In this document: in pieces, positions 52,464 to 61,557 of the stretch
Numbering within the stretch: position 1 is the first letter of the stretch
Layout: each line of letters opens with the position of its first letter
From: an uncultured Draconibacterium sp.
Lineage (GTDB): Bacteria > Bacteroidota > Bacteroidia > Bacteroidales > Prolixibacteraceae
Reading direction: 5' to 3'
NCBI RefSeq assembly: GCF_963675585.1
Contig: NZ_OY776414.1
Location: 1,281,001-1,345,000 of the forward strand
DNA length: 64,000 nucleotides
Made by a program: the position numbers and the translations under genes
The notes under the pieces: model-generated
Told to the model about the DNA's origin: nothing
The model's database searches: none
Seen by the model: the letters and a program-made list of their open reading frames with translations, nothing else

Positions 52464-55385
52464 ATGAGAACATTTCTTTTCTCTTTGCTTGCAATACTTT
52501 TTGCAACTCCTGGTTTTGGAGAGAAAAACAACATTCAGAAGTACAAACTTGAGAATGGTTTAACAGTTATTTTATACGAAAATCATTCACAACCCACCGT
52601 GTTTGGTTCGGTTGCTGTTCGTGCCGGATCGAAAGATGATCCTGCTGATGCAACAGGTTTGGCCCACTACATGGAACATGTAATGTTTAAAGGAACAGAG
52701 GATTTGGGAACCTACGACTGGGAAGCTGAAAAACCACACTACGACCGAATTATTGAGTTGTACGAAGAGTTACGTGCAACAACTGACGAAGCCAGAAAAG
52801 CAGAAATCAATCAGGAAATTAATGAGGAATCGCTGGCTGCCGGAAAATATGCCATTCCAAATGAGTTTTCGAATCTGGTTCAGGCAATGGGTGGAACCGG
52901 TTTAAATGCAGGTACGGGTTATGATTTTACCTACTACCATAACTCTTTCCCACCATTTCAAATTAAAAGCTGGTTGGATTTGTATGCCCACCGATTTATT
53001 AAGCCGGTTTTCCGTGGTTTTCAATCGGAGTTGGAAACGGTGTACGAAGAAAAGAACATGTATTCCGACAATCCGTTTCGTGCCGTAAGTACCGATTTTA
53101 TGCGTCAGGCTTTTGATGCCGAAAATCCATACGGAAGATTAATTCTTGGCAAAACTGAACATTTAAAAAGCCCATCGATAAAACGTATCAACGAATTTTA
53201 CGATGCATTTTATGTGCCTTCAAACATGGCCTTGATTTTGGCCGGCGACATCAATCCAGAGGAAGTAAAACCTTTGATTGAAGCTACTTTTGGAAAATGG
53301 GAAAACAGAGAAGCCAAGGGAGTACCTGTGGTTCCTGACAATGTGAATATTCCGAAACCAATAAAAATAAAAGAAAAATTAACGCCTTACCCAACAATTA
53401 TTATGGGTTTCCCCGGAGTGAATGTTTCGGACAAAGACAAATATGCATTCGATTTTTGTACCCGATTGCTTTCAAATAACAATCAGACCGGACTGCTTGA
53501 CAAACTGGTTTTGGAAGGCGACCTTATTAGTGCAAGTGCCTACCATCAGCAATTTAAATACGCTGGTTTGGTAACCATACAGGCCATTCCAACTTTCGAT
53601 ATGAGCCAAATGAAATTTATGTCGTTAAGTGTTGTTGAAAAACTAATTAACGATGAAATTGAAAAACTGAAAGAGGGAAATTTTGACGATTGGCTGGTGG
53701 AAGCTTTTAAAGATGAACTGATCAAACAGCACGAAATGAGTCTGGAAACTCCGGCCAGTGTTGGTGTTCAGTTAATGAGTAGTTTTGCTTATGAATTGCC
53801 TTTGGATGAGTTTCTGAATTACAATGAAAAAATTCAGTCGATAACAAAAGACGATATTGTTCGTATTGCAAATACTTATTTAACCAAAAATCACATTACT
53901 TACCTGTCAGATATTGGTGAGCCGGTAAAAGATGCATTGAAAAAACCCGATTATAAACCAATCGATCCTGAACCCGGACATCAGTCGGCTTATGCTGAAC
54001 ATTTTAAAACCATTGATTTAACAGAGGTAAAAGAAAATTTTGTTGATTTCGACAAGGATGTAACCACCTCTCAACTGGCGCCGGGTGTAAAACTGTTTTA
54101 TACTCCAAATCAACAAAACGACATCTTTTCGCTGGTGATTAAATATGGCGTAGGTAGCGGAGAAATTCCTACACTCGACCTGGCTACTGAACTGATGAAT
54201 AATGCAGGGATTTTAGCACAGCACAAACCTCAGGATCTTAAAAAAGAATACAGTAAACTGGGTTGTTCCGTGCGTTTTCAAAACAACGAAAGCTACACCT
54301 ATATTATTCTTGAAGGAAATGAAGGCAACCTGGGAGCAGCTTGCCAGTTGTTATCGCGTACATACCTGCTTCCGGAACTGGATGAAAAGCAGATGAACAA
54401 TGTAATTGGTAGCGAAGTTGGGATGCGCAGGGTTGAAAAAACAAACAAAGATATGCAAGCCGAAGCCCTAATGGATTATATGATTTACGGTGAGAACTCT
54501 CCTGAATTGAACCGTTTGTCGACTGCGGAAATCAGGTCGCTTTCCATTTCAGATTTAACGGGTGATTTTATTCTGGCGACACACTACGAAGCAAGCGTGC
54601 ATTATGTGGGTAAAATTCCGTTTGAAGAGCTTACTCAAACACTAACAGGAAACCTGGCTTTTGCAGCCGATCTTAAAAAATCTACTTCGCCTTACATCCG
54701 TCCGATTGCCGAGAATAAAAAAGAATCGGTGTTGTTCCTGAACAATGCCGATGCCCGTCAGAGTGAAATTTATTTATTCACCAACGGATCAGATTATCAA
54801 CTGAGCCAGGAACCAACAATTGACGCATTTAACCAGTATTTTAGCGGTGGTTTTAATGGTTTGGTAATTCAGGAATTACGCGAAAAAAGATCGTTTGCAT
54901 ATTCTGCCGGAGCATCGTATACAAAACCAGCTATCCCCGGGAATCCTGCATTCCAGATAGGATACATTGGTACACAGGCAGACAAAACTGCCGATGCAGT
55001 TGATGAGTTTGTTAAACTAATTAAGGAGATGCCTGAAAAGCCTGAACGTATTGAGAATATTCGCGATTACCTGGTGCAGTCGTCACGAGCCAGCCGTCCC
55101 GGATTTAGAAGTTTAAGTCAGGTAATTGAATCATGGCAAATGAAAGGTTATACCACCGATCCGAATAAATCATTAATTCCGGAGTACGAGAAACTAACTT
55201 TTGAGACTATTCTTGATTTTTACAATACCGAAATTGCAAGCAAAGCATTGAATATAGCTGTTGTTGGTAACCGAAAAGAAGTTGATATTGAAAAACTGGA
55301 GAAGGTCGCCAAAGTTGAAAAGGTAGCTGTAAAAGATATTTTTAAAGACGAAAACGCTATTACAATGCCACGTTTCAAAAACTAA
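52464..55385 (+). CDS. M16 family metallopeptidase, two-domain, Sec-exported
   Basis: 973 residues from the ATG at 52464. The frame continues upstream to 52404, but only the later ATG begins a Sec signal (MRTFLFSLLAILFATPGFG). The zinc motif HxxEH is HYMEH at about residues 68-72, and the third ligand is probably Glu in the ELETVYEEKN helix. Between them is a charged helical insert (RIIELYEELRATTDEARKAE). A second M16 domain in the C-terminal half has lost the motif, as usual for the fused type. It probably degrades peptides in the periplasm. It is monocistronic, closed by the strong terminator at 55407. Confidence 0.92.
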   Translation: MRTFLFSLLAILFATPGFGEKNNIQKYKLENGLTVILYENHSQPTVFGSVAVRAGSKDDPADATGLAHYMEHVMFKGTEDLGTYDWEAEKPHYDRIIELYEELRATTDEARKAEINQEINEESLAAGKYAIPNEFSNLVQAMGGTGLNAGTGYDFTYYHNSFPPFQIKSWLDLYAHRFIKPVFRGFQSELETVYEEKNMYSDNPFRAVSTDFMRQAFDAENPYGRLILGKTEHLKSPSIKRINEFYDAFYVPSNMALILAGDINPEEVKPLIEATFGKWENREAKGVPVVPDNVNIPKPIKIKEKLTPYPTIIMGFPGVNVSDKDKYAFDFCTRLLSNNNQTGLLDKLVLEGDLISASAYHQQFKYAGLVTIQAIPTFDMSQMKFMSLSVVEKLINDEIEKLKEGNFDDWLVEAFKDELIKQHEMSLETPASVGVQLMSSFAYELPLDEFLNYNEKIQSITKDDIVRIANTYLTKNHITYLSDIGEPVKDALKKPDYKPIDPEPGHQSAYAEHFKTIDLTEVKENFVDFDKDVTTSQLAPGVKLFYTPNQQNDIFSLVIKYGVGSGEIPTLDLATELMNNAGILAQHKPQDLKKEYSKLGCSVRFQNNESYTYIILEGNEGNLGAACQLLSRTYLLPELDEKQMNNVIGSEVGMRRVEKTNKDMQAEALMDYMIYGENSPELNRLSTAEIRSLSISDLTGDFILATHYEASVHYVGKIPFEELTQTLTGNLAFAADLKKSTSPYIRPIAENKKESVLFLNNADARQSEIYLFTNGSDYQLSQEPTIDAFNQYFSGGFNGLVIQELREKRSFAYSAGASYTKPAIPGNPAFQIGYIGTQADKTADAVDEFVKLIKEMPEKPERIENIRDYLVQSSRASRPGFRSLSQVIESWQMKGYTTDPNKSLIPEYEKLTFETILDFYNTEIASKALNIAVVGNRKEVDIEKLEKVAKVEKVAVKDIFKDENAITMPRFKN

Positions 55386-55406
55386 TATTCACATTACATT
55401 ATTAAT

Positions 55407-55443
55407 AAAAAGTCCCTTTTTATACTTTAAAAAGGGACTTTTT
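55407..55443. terminator. Rho-independent terminator of the M16 gene
   Basis: AAAAAGTCCCTTTTTA (55407-55422) pairs perfectly with the mirror stretch 55427-55443 around TACT; both flanks are A/T runs, so it may act in both directions. Confidence 0.88.
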
Positions 55444-55514
55444 ATTTATCTTGTGTTTTAAAGAATAACGTTTTACTCTTAAACATTAAATACAAACCTA
55501 CTCTTATAAACACA

Positions 55515-55904
55515 ATGATTTCGACCAGATACGACAGTGAAAATAATATTGTATACTTATCACACGATGGTGAAATTACTATAAATGATGCCACAAAGAC
55601 GCTTCGGATGCTAAAGAATACATACAACCATCTCGATTATGTGTACCTGCTGGAAGATTCCCGAAATAGTTCGTTCTCTTTTTCAATTTCAGAGATTCCG
55701 ATATTAATCAAAGCAGTAAAAGAGAATTTATACGGAATAATAGAAGTCAGGCATGCCGACATCGTATTGTCTCCTCTTAACACCGCACTAAGTTTTATTT
55801 ATGGTCAAATGGTAAATACCATTAGAAACTACAAATACAGGGCCTTTTCAACCGAAGAGGCGGCTATTGCCTGGTTAAAAAAAGGGATTTATTTTCAGAA
55901 ATAG
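55515..55904 (+). CDS. Small SpoIIAA/STAS-like cytoplasmic protein
   Basis: 129 residues, without signal peptide. The pattern is alpha/beta: VYLSHDGEITINDATKTLRML, then YVYLLEDSRNSSFSFSISEIP, RHADIVLSPLNTALSFIYGQM and a C-terminal YRAFSTEEAAIAWLKKG. The closing F-x-TEEAAIAWL helix is typical of SpoIIAA-like and STAS/SEC14-type proteins of this size in Bacteroidota. Function is unknown; it may be a binding module for a membrane or signalling partner. It stands as a single gene between the M16 terminator and the convergent TolB-like gene. Confidence 0.6.
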   Translation: MISTRYDSENNIVYLSHDGEITINDATKTLRMLKNTYNHLDYVYLLEDSRNSSFSFSISEIPILIKAVKENLYGIIEVRHADIVLSPLNTALSFIYGQMVNTIRNYKYRAFSTEEAAIAWLKKGIYFQK

Positions 55905-55922
55905 ATTTATTTCAAACTTCCA

Positions 55923-57419
55923 TTAATAAGTGTACGATACAAAGGCTACTTTCTTTGAATCAGGACTCCACGATGGAACATTTATTGTTCCCTGTCCTCC
56001 ATACAAGAATGCAACCGTTTTTATTTCACCTCCATCAACGGGCATTAAACGCAACATAACGCGTTGGTTATGCGGATGCGATCCTGCCGGAACCACTGAT
56101 AAGTACGAAATCATAATCAGCCATTTCCCGTCGGGCGACGGGTGTGCAAACCAATTCTGAAAATCATCCTTCGTCACTTGTTCCTGCTCCGACCCGTCAG
56201 GTTTCATGCGCCAAATTTCCATCATTCCTGTACGTGTGGAATTAAAGTAAATGTACTTTCCATCCGGAGTATATTCCGGTCCGTCATCCAGACCTTCGGC
56301 ATTTGTTAAACGAATTTCATCGCCTCCTTGCGAAGGGATTTTATAGACGTCATAATTGCCACTTCTTTCGGCACAATAGCTTAACCACTTGCCATCGGGC
56401 GACCAGCCATGCCAGTACGATGGGCCGTTTGGTGTAATCCGGGTAGCTTCTCCCCCGTCAATGGGTAAAGTATAAATTATAGAATGACTGTTTCCATTTT
56501 CAGACACATGATTGCTAACGGCAATCGTTTTTCCATCAAAAGAAATTCCGTGGTCGTTGTTATTTGATGTGGCAGCTCCTGTATTTAAAACCGAAGACCG
56601 TTTTGTTTCCAAATCAAATTTATACAATCTTCCATCCGAATTATACAAGAGAAATTTTCCATCGCGCGACCAGTTAGGCGCCTCAATATGAGTTGAAGTT
56701 TCGTATATAATTTTTCGGTTTCCGCTTTCGATGTCAATAACCTCAAGCCGGCTGGGCGATTGTTGCTGATAACCATCAATACCATCGGCAGCAGGTACTT
56801 CCAAACGGACATTCCAGAATTTTGCAGCTTCAATAACATTTTCGTCGTGAGAACAAATAAAGAGCCCTGCTAATACATTTTCCCCAAATTCAAAGCTTTT
56901 TTCGGCAACGGTTACCAGCGGTTGCTTGTCTTTCGAAACACGCACGGTATAAGTATTGTTTTTCCGTTCAATTTGAACAAATTCAGGCGCACTTATATCC
57001 GCTTTTATTTCATCTGTATCTTCTCCCTTTTTACTCCGAAACTGCATGCCGGTTAAACCATCGCCATGAACCGCACAATCCACATATGCTGCGTCGGTGT
57101 CAAAACCGGAACGAATCATTACTCCGATTTTACGGTGTGCGTTCTCTCCTTCACCAATAAATTGAAGGTTGGCAGAAAGAATAAAATCGCCTTTAATTTT
57201 TTTGAATTCGAACCAGCCTTCATCTTCAGCAAACCAAAAGTTTTTACCTGCACCTTTCAGAATATAGGTCTGTGTTTCAGCATTGTAAATGGTGCTTCCG
57301 TTTAATTTTGGATGACCAATTGATGTTCCGGAAAACTGTGTTTTCATGCCTTGAGAATACGTAGTTTGATTTGTAAAAATGAACATGCTTAGTAAGATAA
57401 GCAATGAATAAGGTTTCAT
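55923..57419 (-). CDS. Exported TolB-like beta-propeller protein with N-terminal concanavalin-like domain
   Basis: 498 residues; a Sec signal covers about 1-22 (ending YSQ). Residues of about 30-200 are a jelly-roll of the DUF1349/LamG type (WFEFKKIKGDFILSANLQF, KIGVMIRSGFDTDAAYVDCAV). The C-terminal half is a PD40/TolB propeller with repeated blades: SWSRDGKFLLYNSDG, GWSPDGKWLSYC, YTPDGKYIYFNSTRTG, HPSPDGKWLIMIS and SWSPDSKKVAFVS. Such proteins often bind or sense a glycan in the periplasm. It begins 10 bp after the GntR regulator gene, so it is probably in the fuc transcript. Confidence 0.85.
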   Translation of the reverse strand: MKPYSLLILLSMFIFTNQTTYSQGMKTQFSGTSIGHPKLNGSTIYNAETQTYILKGAGKNFWFAEDEGWFEFKKIKGDFILSANLQFIGEGENAHRKIGVMIRSGFDTDAAYVDCAVHGDGLTGMQFRSKKGEDTDEIKADISAPEFVQIERKNNTYTVRVSKDKQPLVTVAEKSFEFGENVLAGLFICSHDENVIEAAKFWNVRLEVPAADGIDGYQQQSPSRLEVIDIESGNRKIIYETSTHIEAPNWSRDGKFLLYNSDGRLYKFDLETKRSSVLNTGAATSNNNDHGISFDGKTIAVSNHVSENGNSHSIIYTLPIDGGEATRITPNGPSYWHGWSPDGKWLSYCAERSGNYDVYKIPSQGGDEIRLTNAEGLDDGPEYTPDGKYIYFNSTRTGMMEIWRMKPDGSEQEQVTKDDFQNWFAHPSPDGKWLIMISYLSVVPAGSHPHNQRVMLRLMPVDGGEIKTVAFLYGGQGTINVPSWSPDSKKVAFVSYTY

Positions 57420-57429
57420 AAGTTAGGTT

Positions 57430-58434
57430 TTATAATGAATCCCTTAAAAGTAATGAAGTTGGTAAAACTTCGGCAATTTTTTGTTTGTTTTTTACAAATT
57501 CGGCAGCGCGGGTTCCCATTTCTTCAAAATCAATGGAGATCACGCTAATCCCTCCACCAACAATTTGCTTCATTGGAGTGTCGTTGTAAGAAAGAATACC
57601 AACATCCTCCCCCAATATTAAGTCTTTGCTTCTGCAATATTTTATAATTTCAACCAAATCACTGTCACGCAGCACAAAATAAGCCTGTCCCTTTTTAATT
57701 TCGGTTGTGTTTACTTTTTCTTTGTTTCGAAATTCAATTTGATTTTTTTTGCAAAAGCTACGGACCGCGGCAACGGTTTCAACCGGATGCGGGGTATTGT
57801 TTTTAGCGTAAACAAGAATTAGTTCGCTGTATTTTTTGAGTTTGTCTTTGCCCTCTTCCAGACACGATTTTACCGATGCATTAAAATCTTGCAGGAGGTA
57901 ATTCATTTTCCCTTTTTCAGGGCGCCCCATGTCCAGAATCAATAGCTTATTCTGATCTATCTTTTCCAGAATCGGATCGATGGTTTTATGATCGATGTTC
58001 ATTACCACATACAAACTGTAGCGCCCCATACTGTTTTGAATCAACTGCTGAAAAACTTCGGGGTTGTAATGATGAAACATCAGATCTACTGAATACGAAT
58101 TAGGAAGATTCTGCCGAAACGACTGATAAAACTGCTCCTTGAACGCACTAAAATCGTCGAGTAAAACAAAAACCTTGTACGATTCGTTGGCTACAAAATA
58201 TCCTTTTTGAGGTGCCGATTCAATTACATTCCGTTCTTTTAAAATATTGTATGCCTTAAAAACCGTATCGCGCGAAAAACCACTTTTGGCACTCAACTGA
58301 TTAACCGAAGGCATTGGATCTCCGGTTTTCAATTGTCCGTTGCTTATGGCTTCAGTAATTGAATGCACCAGTTGTTGCAACTTGGTTTGTCCTTCTGATT
58401 CGGATATTTTGAACGGAAAATCTGGCATTAACAA
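57430..58434 (-). CDS. GntR-family transcriptional regulator, fucose locus (FucR-like)
   Basis: 334 residues. The N-terminal winged helix of the GntR family is at about residues 10-75 (LVHSITEAISNGQLKTGDPM, then PSVNQLSAKSGFSRDTVFKAYNIL). The C-terminal 250 residues resemble a LacI-type periplasmic-binding fold (FVLLDDFSAFKEQFYQSFRQ, GVISVI-type strands and DVGILSYNDTPMKQIV), so the ligand is probably a sugar. It lies 86 bp downstream of fucI, a placement like the FucR regulator of the Bacteroides fucose operon. It is expected to repress fucI through the inverted repeat at 60347-60378. The name FucR is by analogy. Confidence 0.85.
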   Translation of the reverse strand: MLMPDFPFKISESEGQTKLQQLVHSITEAISNGQLKTGDPMPSVNQLSAKSGFSRDTVFKAYNILKERNVIESAPQKGYFVANESYKVFVLLDDFSAFKEQFYQSFRQNLPNSYSVDLMFHHYNPEVFQQLIQNSMGRYSLYVVMNIDHKTIDPILEKIDQNKLLILDMGRPEKGKMNYLLQDFNASVKSCLEEGKDKLKKYSELILVYAKNNTPHPVETVAAVRSFCKKNQIEFRNKEKVNTTEIKKGQAYFVLRDSDLVEIIKYCRSKDLILGEDVGILSYNDTPMKQIVGGGISVISIDFEEMGTRAAEFVKNKQKIAEVLPTSLLLRDSL

Positions 58435-58465
58435 AGTATTTTAATGGATGGATTTACAAATATAA

Positions 58466-58509
58466 AAGTGGCATCTGATTTATTGCTACAACAAATTCAG
58501 ATGCCACTT
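58466..58509 (-). terminator. Hairpin between fucI and the GntR gene
   Basis: AAGTGGCATCTGA (58466-58478) pairs perfectly with TCAGATGCCACTT (58497-58509) around 18 nt. On the - strand it is followed by TTTTATA. It probably ends or attenuates the fucI transcript, allowing less regulator than enzyme. Confidence 0.65.
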
Positions 58510-58520
58510 AAATTTATATT

Positions 58521-60302
58521 TTATTTATACAGAGGTCCAAAATTTTCGCATGCGCGATAATCAGCACCTTCTTTGTTTTCTCCAAAGCCACTCCATGCAC
58601 TCGGACGGAAAATTTTATCTTCGTCCACATTGTGCATACAAACCGGAATACGAAGTATAGAAGCCAGCGTAATTAAATCGGCTCCGATATGACCGTATGA
58701 AACAGCTCCGTGGTTAGCGCCCCAGTTGGCCATTACCGAATAAACATCTTTAAAAGCTCCTGTTCCTGTTAATTTAGGAACAAACCAGGTAGTTGGCCAG
58801 GTTGGATTGGTGCGTTCGTCAAGAATTGCATGTACATCATCCTCCAATTCAACAGTATAACCTTCAGCAATTTGCAGTACCGGCCCTAATCCTTTCACAA
58901 GGTTTACACGGCTCATGGTAACCGGCATTTGTCCTGCAGTTTTAAACTGGCTCGAGAAACCTCCTCCGCGGAAATATCCTTTATCACCCGGACAGAAATT
59001 GGTATTTTCAAGACAAGCTTTAACATCAGCATCGGTAACTTCCCAATAAGGTTTCATTACCGGATTTCCGTTTGCATCTTTTTGCTGCGCAGTTGCATCC
59101 ATGGTTGTCGATCCGGAATTAATCAGGTGAATAATTCCGTCTTTTGCCAAACCTGATAATTCTTTGCCTGTAACACGTTTTACCGCTTCCGGGCTCCAGT
59201 ATGTACGAACGTCAGAGAAAATCTGTGCAGTATTGGTTAAGAGGTGTCCAAACAACATTGGAACCGCATTTAAACTATCGTTTTCGGTAGCAAACACAAA
59301 TGCCTCACGAATTCCGTTCCAGTCGAATGAAGTATTTAATATCGTTTCGGAGAAATCGCCGTTTGGATAATAATCTGTCCACTGGCGTTGTCCCTGGAAT
59401 CCTCCTGCAATTGCGTTGTGCCCATGAGATTCTTCTCCAAAACCTGCTTCTTTTAGTTTCGGATTTCCTATCATCAGGTCTCGCATAATCAGTGTCATTT
59501 TTACAACCACGGTCCATTCCCAGTCTTTTCGTTCACGATCCGACTGCTCTTCCGGTGCATTGTAATCGTCACCTTCAATGATGTTGGCTTTTGTCCAGGC
59601 CAAGGCTTTTTCATATTCTGCTTTGTCGTAGATTTCTTCATCTAAACGACGTTTAACCTCTACCATGTCAACAAATTCGGTTCGCATACCAAGGTATTCC
59701 TGGAAAAAATCAGGATTTACCATCGAACCTGCAATTCCCATCGAGGTATAACCCAGCGACAAGTAAGATTTGCCTTTCATTTGAGCCACTGCAAGGGCAG
59801 CATTTACAAAACGAAGTACTTTTTCTTTTACATCTTCAGGAATGGTTTCATCGCCGGCATCCTGCACATCGCGGCCATAAATGCCAAAGGCTGGAAGTCC
59901 TTTTTGAGTGTAACCAGCAAGTGCAGCGGCCAGATATACAGCTCCCGGACGTTCAGTTCCGTTAAATCCCCAAACTGCTTTTGGAATCATTGGTGTTGAA
60001 TCCATAACTTCGGTTCCGTAGCACCAGCAAGGAGTAACCGTTAACGAAACGCCAACTCCTTCCCTTTCAAATTTATCGGCACAGGCCGCAGCTTCAGCCA
60101 CTCCGCCAATGGTTGAGTCGGCAATAACACATTCTACCTTTTCTCCACACGGAAAGCGAAGGTTTTCTTCAATCAATTTAGCGGCATTTTTTGCCATATT
60201 CATGGTTTGCACCTCAAGCGATTCGCGCACACCACGTTCGCGCCCGTCAATTACAGGGCGGATTCCTACTTTCGGAAGTCTACCAATTAATCTATTAGCC
60301 AT
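58521..60302 (-). CDS. fucI: L-fucose isomerase
   Basis: 593 residues, matching E. coli FucI (591). The metal and catalytic residues are in place: Glu in [18 protein letters not shown], Asp in [19 protein letters not shown] and the C-terminal His in [13 protein letters not shown]. The N-terminus has [20 protein letters not shown] and [12 protein letters not shown], both typical of the family. It converts L-fucose to L-fuculose; members also accept D-arabinose. No fuculokinase, aldolase or permease gene is in this window, so the rest of the route must be elsewhere. It heads a - strand unit with a GntR regulator and a TolB-like protein. Confidence 0.95.
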   Translation of the reverse strand: MANRLIGRLPKVGIRPVIDGRERGVRESLEVQTMNMAKNAAKLIEENLRFPCGEKVECVIADSTIGGVAEAAACADKFEREGVGVSLTVTPCWCYGTEVMDSTPMIPKAVWGFNGTERPGAVYLAAALAGYTQKGLPAFGIYGRDVQDAGDETIPEDVKEKVLRFVNAALAVAQMKGKSYLSLGYTSMGIAGSMVNPDFFQEYLGMRTEFVDMVEVKRRLDEEIYDKAEYEKALAWTKANIIEGDDYNAPEEQSDRERKDWEWTVVVKMTLIMRDLMIGNPKLKEAGFGEESHGHNAIAGGFQGQRQWTDYYPNGDFSETILNTSFDWNGIREAFVFATENDSLNAVPMLFGHLLTNTAQIFSDVRTYWSPEAVKRVTGKELSGLAKDGIIHLINSGSTTMDATAQQKDANGNPVMKPYWEVTDADVKACLENTNFCPGDKGYFRGGGFSSQFKTAGQMPVTMSRVNLVKGLGPVLQIAEGYTVELEDDVHAILDERTNPTWPTTWFVPKLTGTGAFKDVYSVMANWGANHGAVSYGHIGADLITLASILRIPVCMHNVDEDKIFRPSAWSGFGENKEGADYRACENFGPLYK

Positions 60303-60346
60303 TTTTTAAGTGATTATTTATTAGTACTTGTTACAAATTAAAAATT

Positions 60347-60386
60347 CAGCACAAACTATGCTGTCCTGTACTGTGCTGCAAAAATA
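60347..60386 (-). promoter_or_regulatory. Candidate GntR operator and -7 box of fucI
   Basis: CAGCACA (60347-60353) and TGTGCTG (60372-60378) form an inverted repeat with 18 nt between. Right next to it, CAAAAATA (60379-60386) reads TATTTTTG on the - strand, a match to TAnnTTTG. A protein on the repeat would cover the transcription start. The -33 spacing is poor (CAA at 60403), so the promoter part is tentative. Confidence 0.5.
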
Positions 60387-60521
60387 GATACTATTTTCAT
60401 ATCAAAAAAGATGTTTTGCAACAATTAACATTCTGTTTTATCCAGCTTGTATGAAAAAGCATTGAGTAATTATGCAGAAAGTCTTGTTTTCATTTGTATT
60501 TTAGCTACCAAATCACAAACA

Positions 60522-61484
60522 ATGAAACTATTTATTTACCCATTACTACTGTTCTTTGTTCTTGTTAACAGCGGATTGGCCTCTTCGCAAAACGTTTACA
60601 AACAACTGTACCCGCTAAAATGCGACAGTCTGATTAAAGCCAATTCTGCCAATCCGAATTTTGTAATATTAGATGTAAGAAGAGATAGCGAGTGGCGCAA
60701 CGAACATCTTGAGGGATCGATTAACAGAAGTACCGGCGATTCTGATTTTCAGCAGCGTTTGGCGCTATTGCCCAAACATAAAATATTTCTTTTGCACTGT
60801 CAGTCGGGTGGAAGAAGTGCCGGTGCATTTGCAAAAATGAAAGAGCTGGAATTTGCCGAAGTATACGAAATGATTGGTGGAATTAACGGATGGAACAGCA
60901 ATAACCTGCCAACCACATCGGTACTGGCACCAAAACTAATGTTGGTTTCGCAGCAAGGTACTGAAGGTGAAAATGCAGATACAATACAAGTAACCATCAC
61001 CAACCGGGCAAATGATCTGTTGACTTTTAATTCGATAGTGATTGACGATGCCCATGCCATAACACACAATTTTAACAACGAAATTAGTATTGCCGGTGCT
61101 GAAGATTACACATTTTCAATTTACCACATGCCCGGATATTCAGACGATGACACAACACAAATCAATCTTGACAGTAATGGCGGAACACTCGATTTAAAAG
61201 TAATGGTTGAAAAAGATGCATCTACAGGTGTTCATGAATTTGCCGGTTCAGATTTTGGTTTGTACCCCAATCCTGCAAACAACAGGATATTTGTTAAAGG
61301 AATTCCCGAAAATATCAGAATGGATATAAAGGTGTATAATCTGAACGGGCAGATTGTTTTTGAAAAAATGAACCATTTTTCGGGGGAAGCGATTAACGTT
61401 TCGCGTATAAATGAGGGTGTACATGTGTTGTTTATAGAAACTGCTACCGCTACTTATTCGCAAAAGTTATTTATAAAACATTAG
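60522..61484 (+). CDS. Secreted rhodanese-domain protein with T9SS sorting domain
   Basis: 320 residues from the ATG at 60522; the frame extends to 60447 but only this ATG gives a Sec signal (MKLFIYPLLLFFVLVNSGLA). A rhodanese domain is at about 35-130, with FVILDVRRDSEWRNEHLEGS and the active-site Cys in LLHCQSGGRSAG. A beta-sandwich follows (VTITNRANDLLTFNSIVIDD). The last 75 residues are a T9SS type A sorting domain: FGLYPNPANNRIFVKG, VYNLNGQIVFEK, EGVHVLFIETA. Rhodaneses are usually cytoplasmic, so outer-surface delivery is odd. It is divergent from fucI and 73 bp before the DUF5686 gene. Confidence 0.87.
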   Translation: MKLFIYPLLLFFVLVNSGLASSQNVYKQLYPLKCDSLIKANSANPNFVILDVRRDSEWRNEHLEGSINRSTGDSDFQQRLALLPKHKIFLLHCQSGGRSAGAFAKMKELEFAEVYEMIGGINGWNSNNLPTTSVLAPKLMLVSQQGTEGENADTIQVTITNRANDLLTFNSIVIDDAHAITHNFNNEISIAGAEDYTFSIYHMPGYSDDDTTQINLDSNGGTLDLKVMVEKDASTGVHEFAGSDFGLYPNPANNRIFVKGIPENIRMDIKVYNLNGQIVFEKMNHFSGEAINVSRINEGVHVLFIETATATYSQKLFIKH

Positions 61485-61557
61485 TTGTTTTTAACAAAAT
61501 ATTATTTTTTACAAAGTACATTTTTCTTTTTTTTGCAGATCAGAAAACCAAAAAGCC

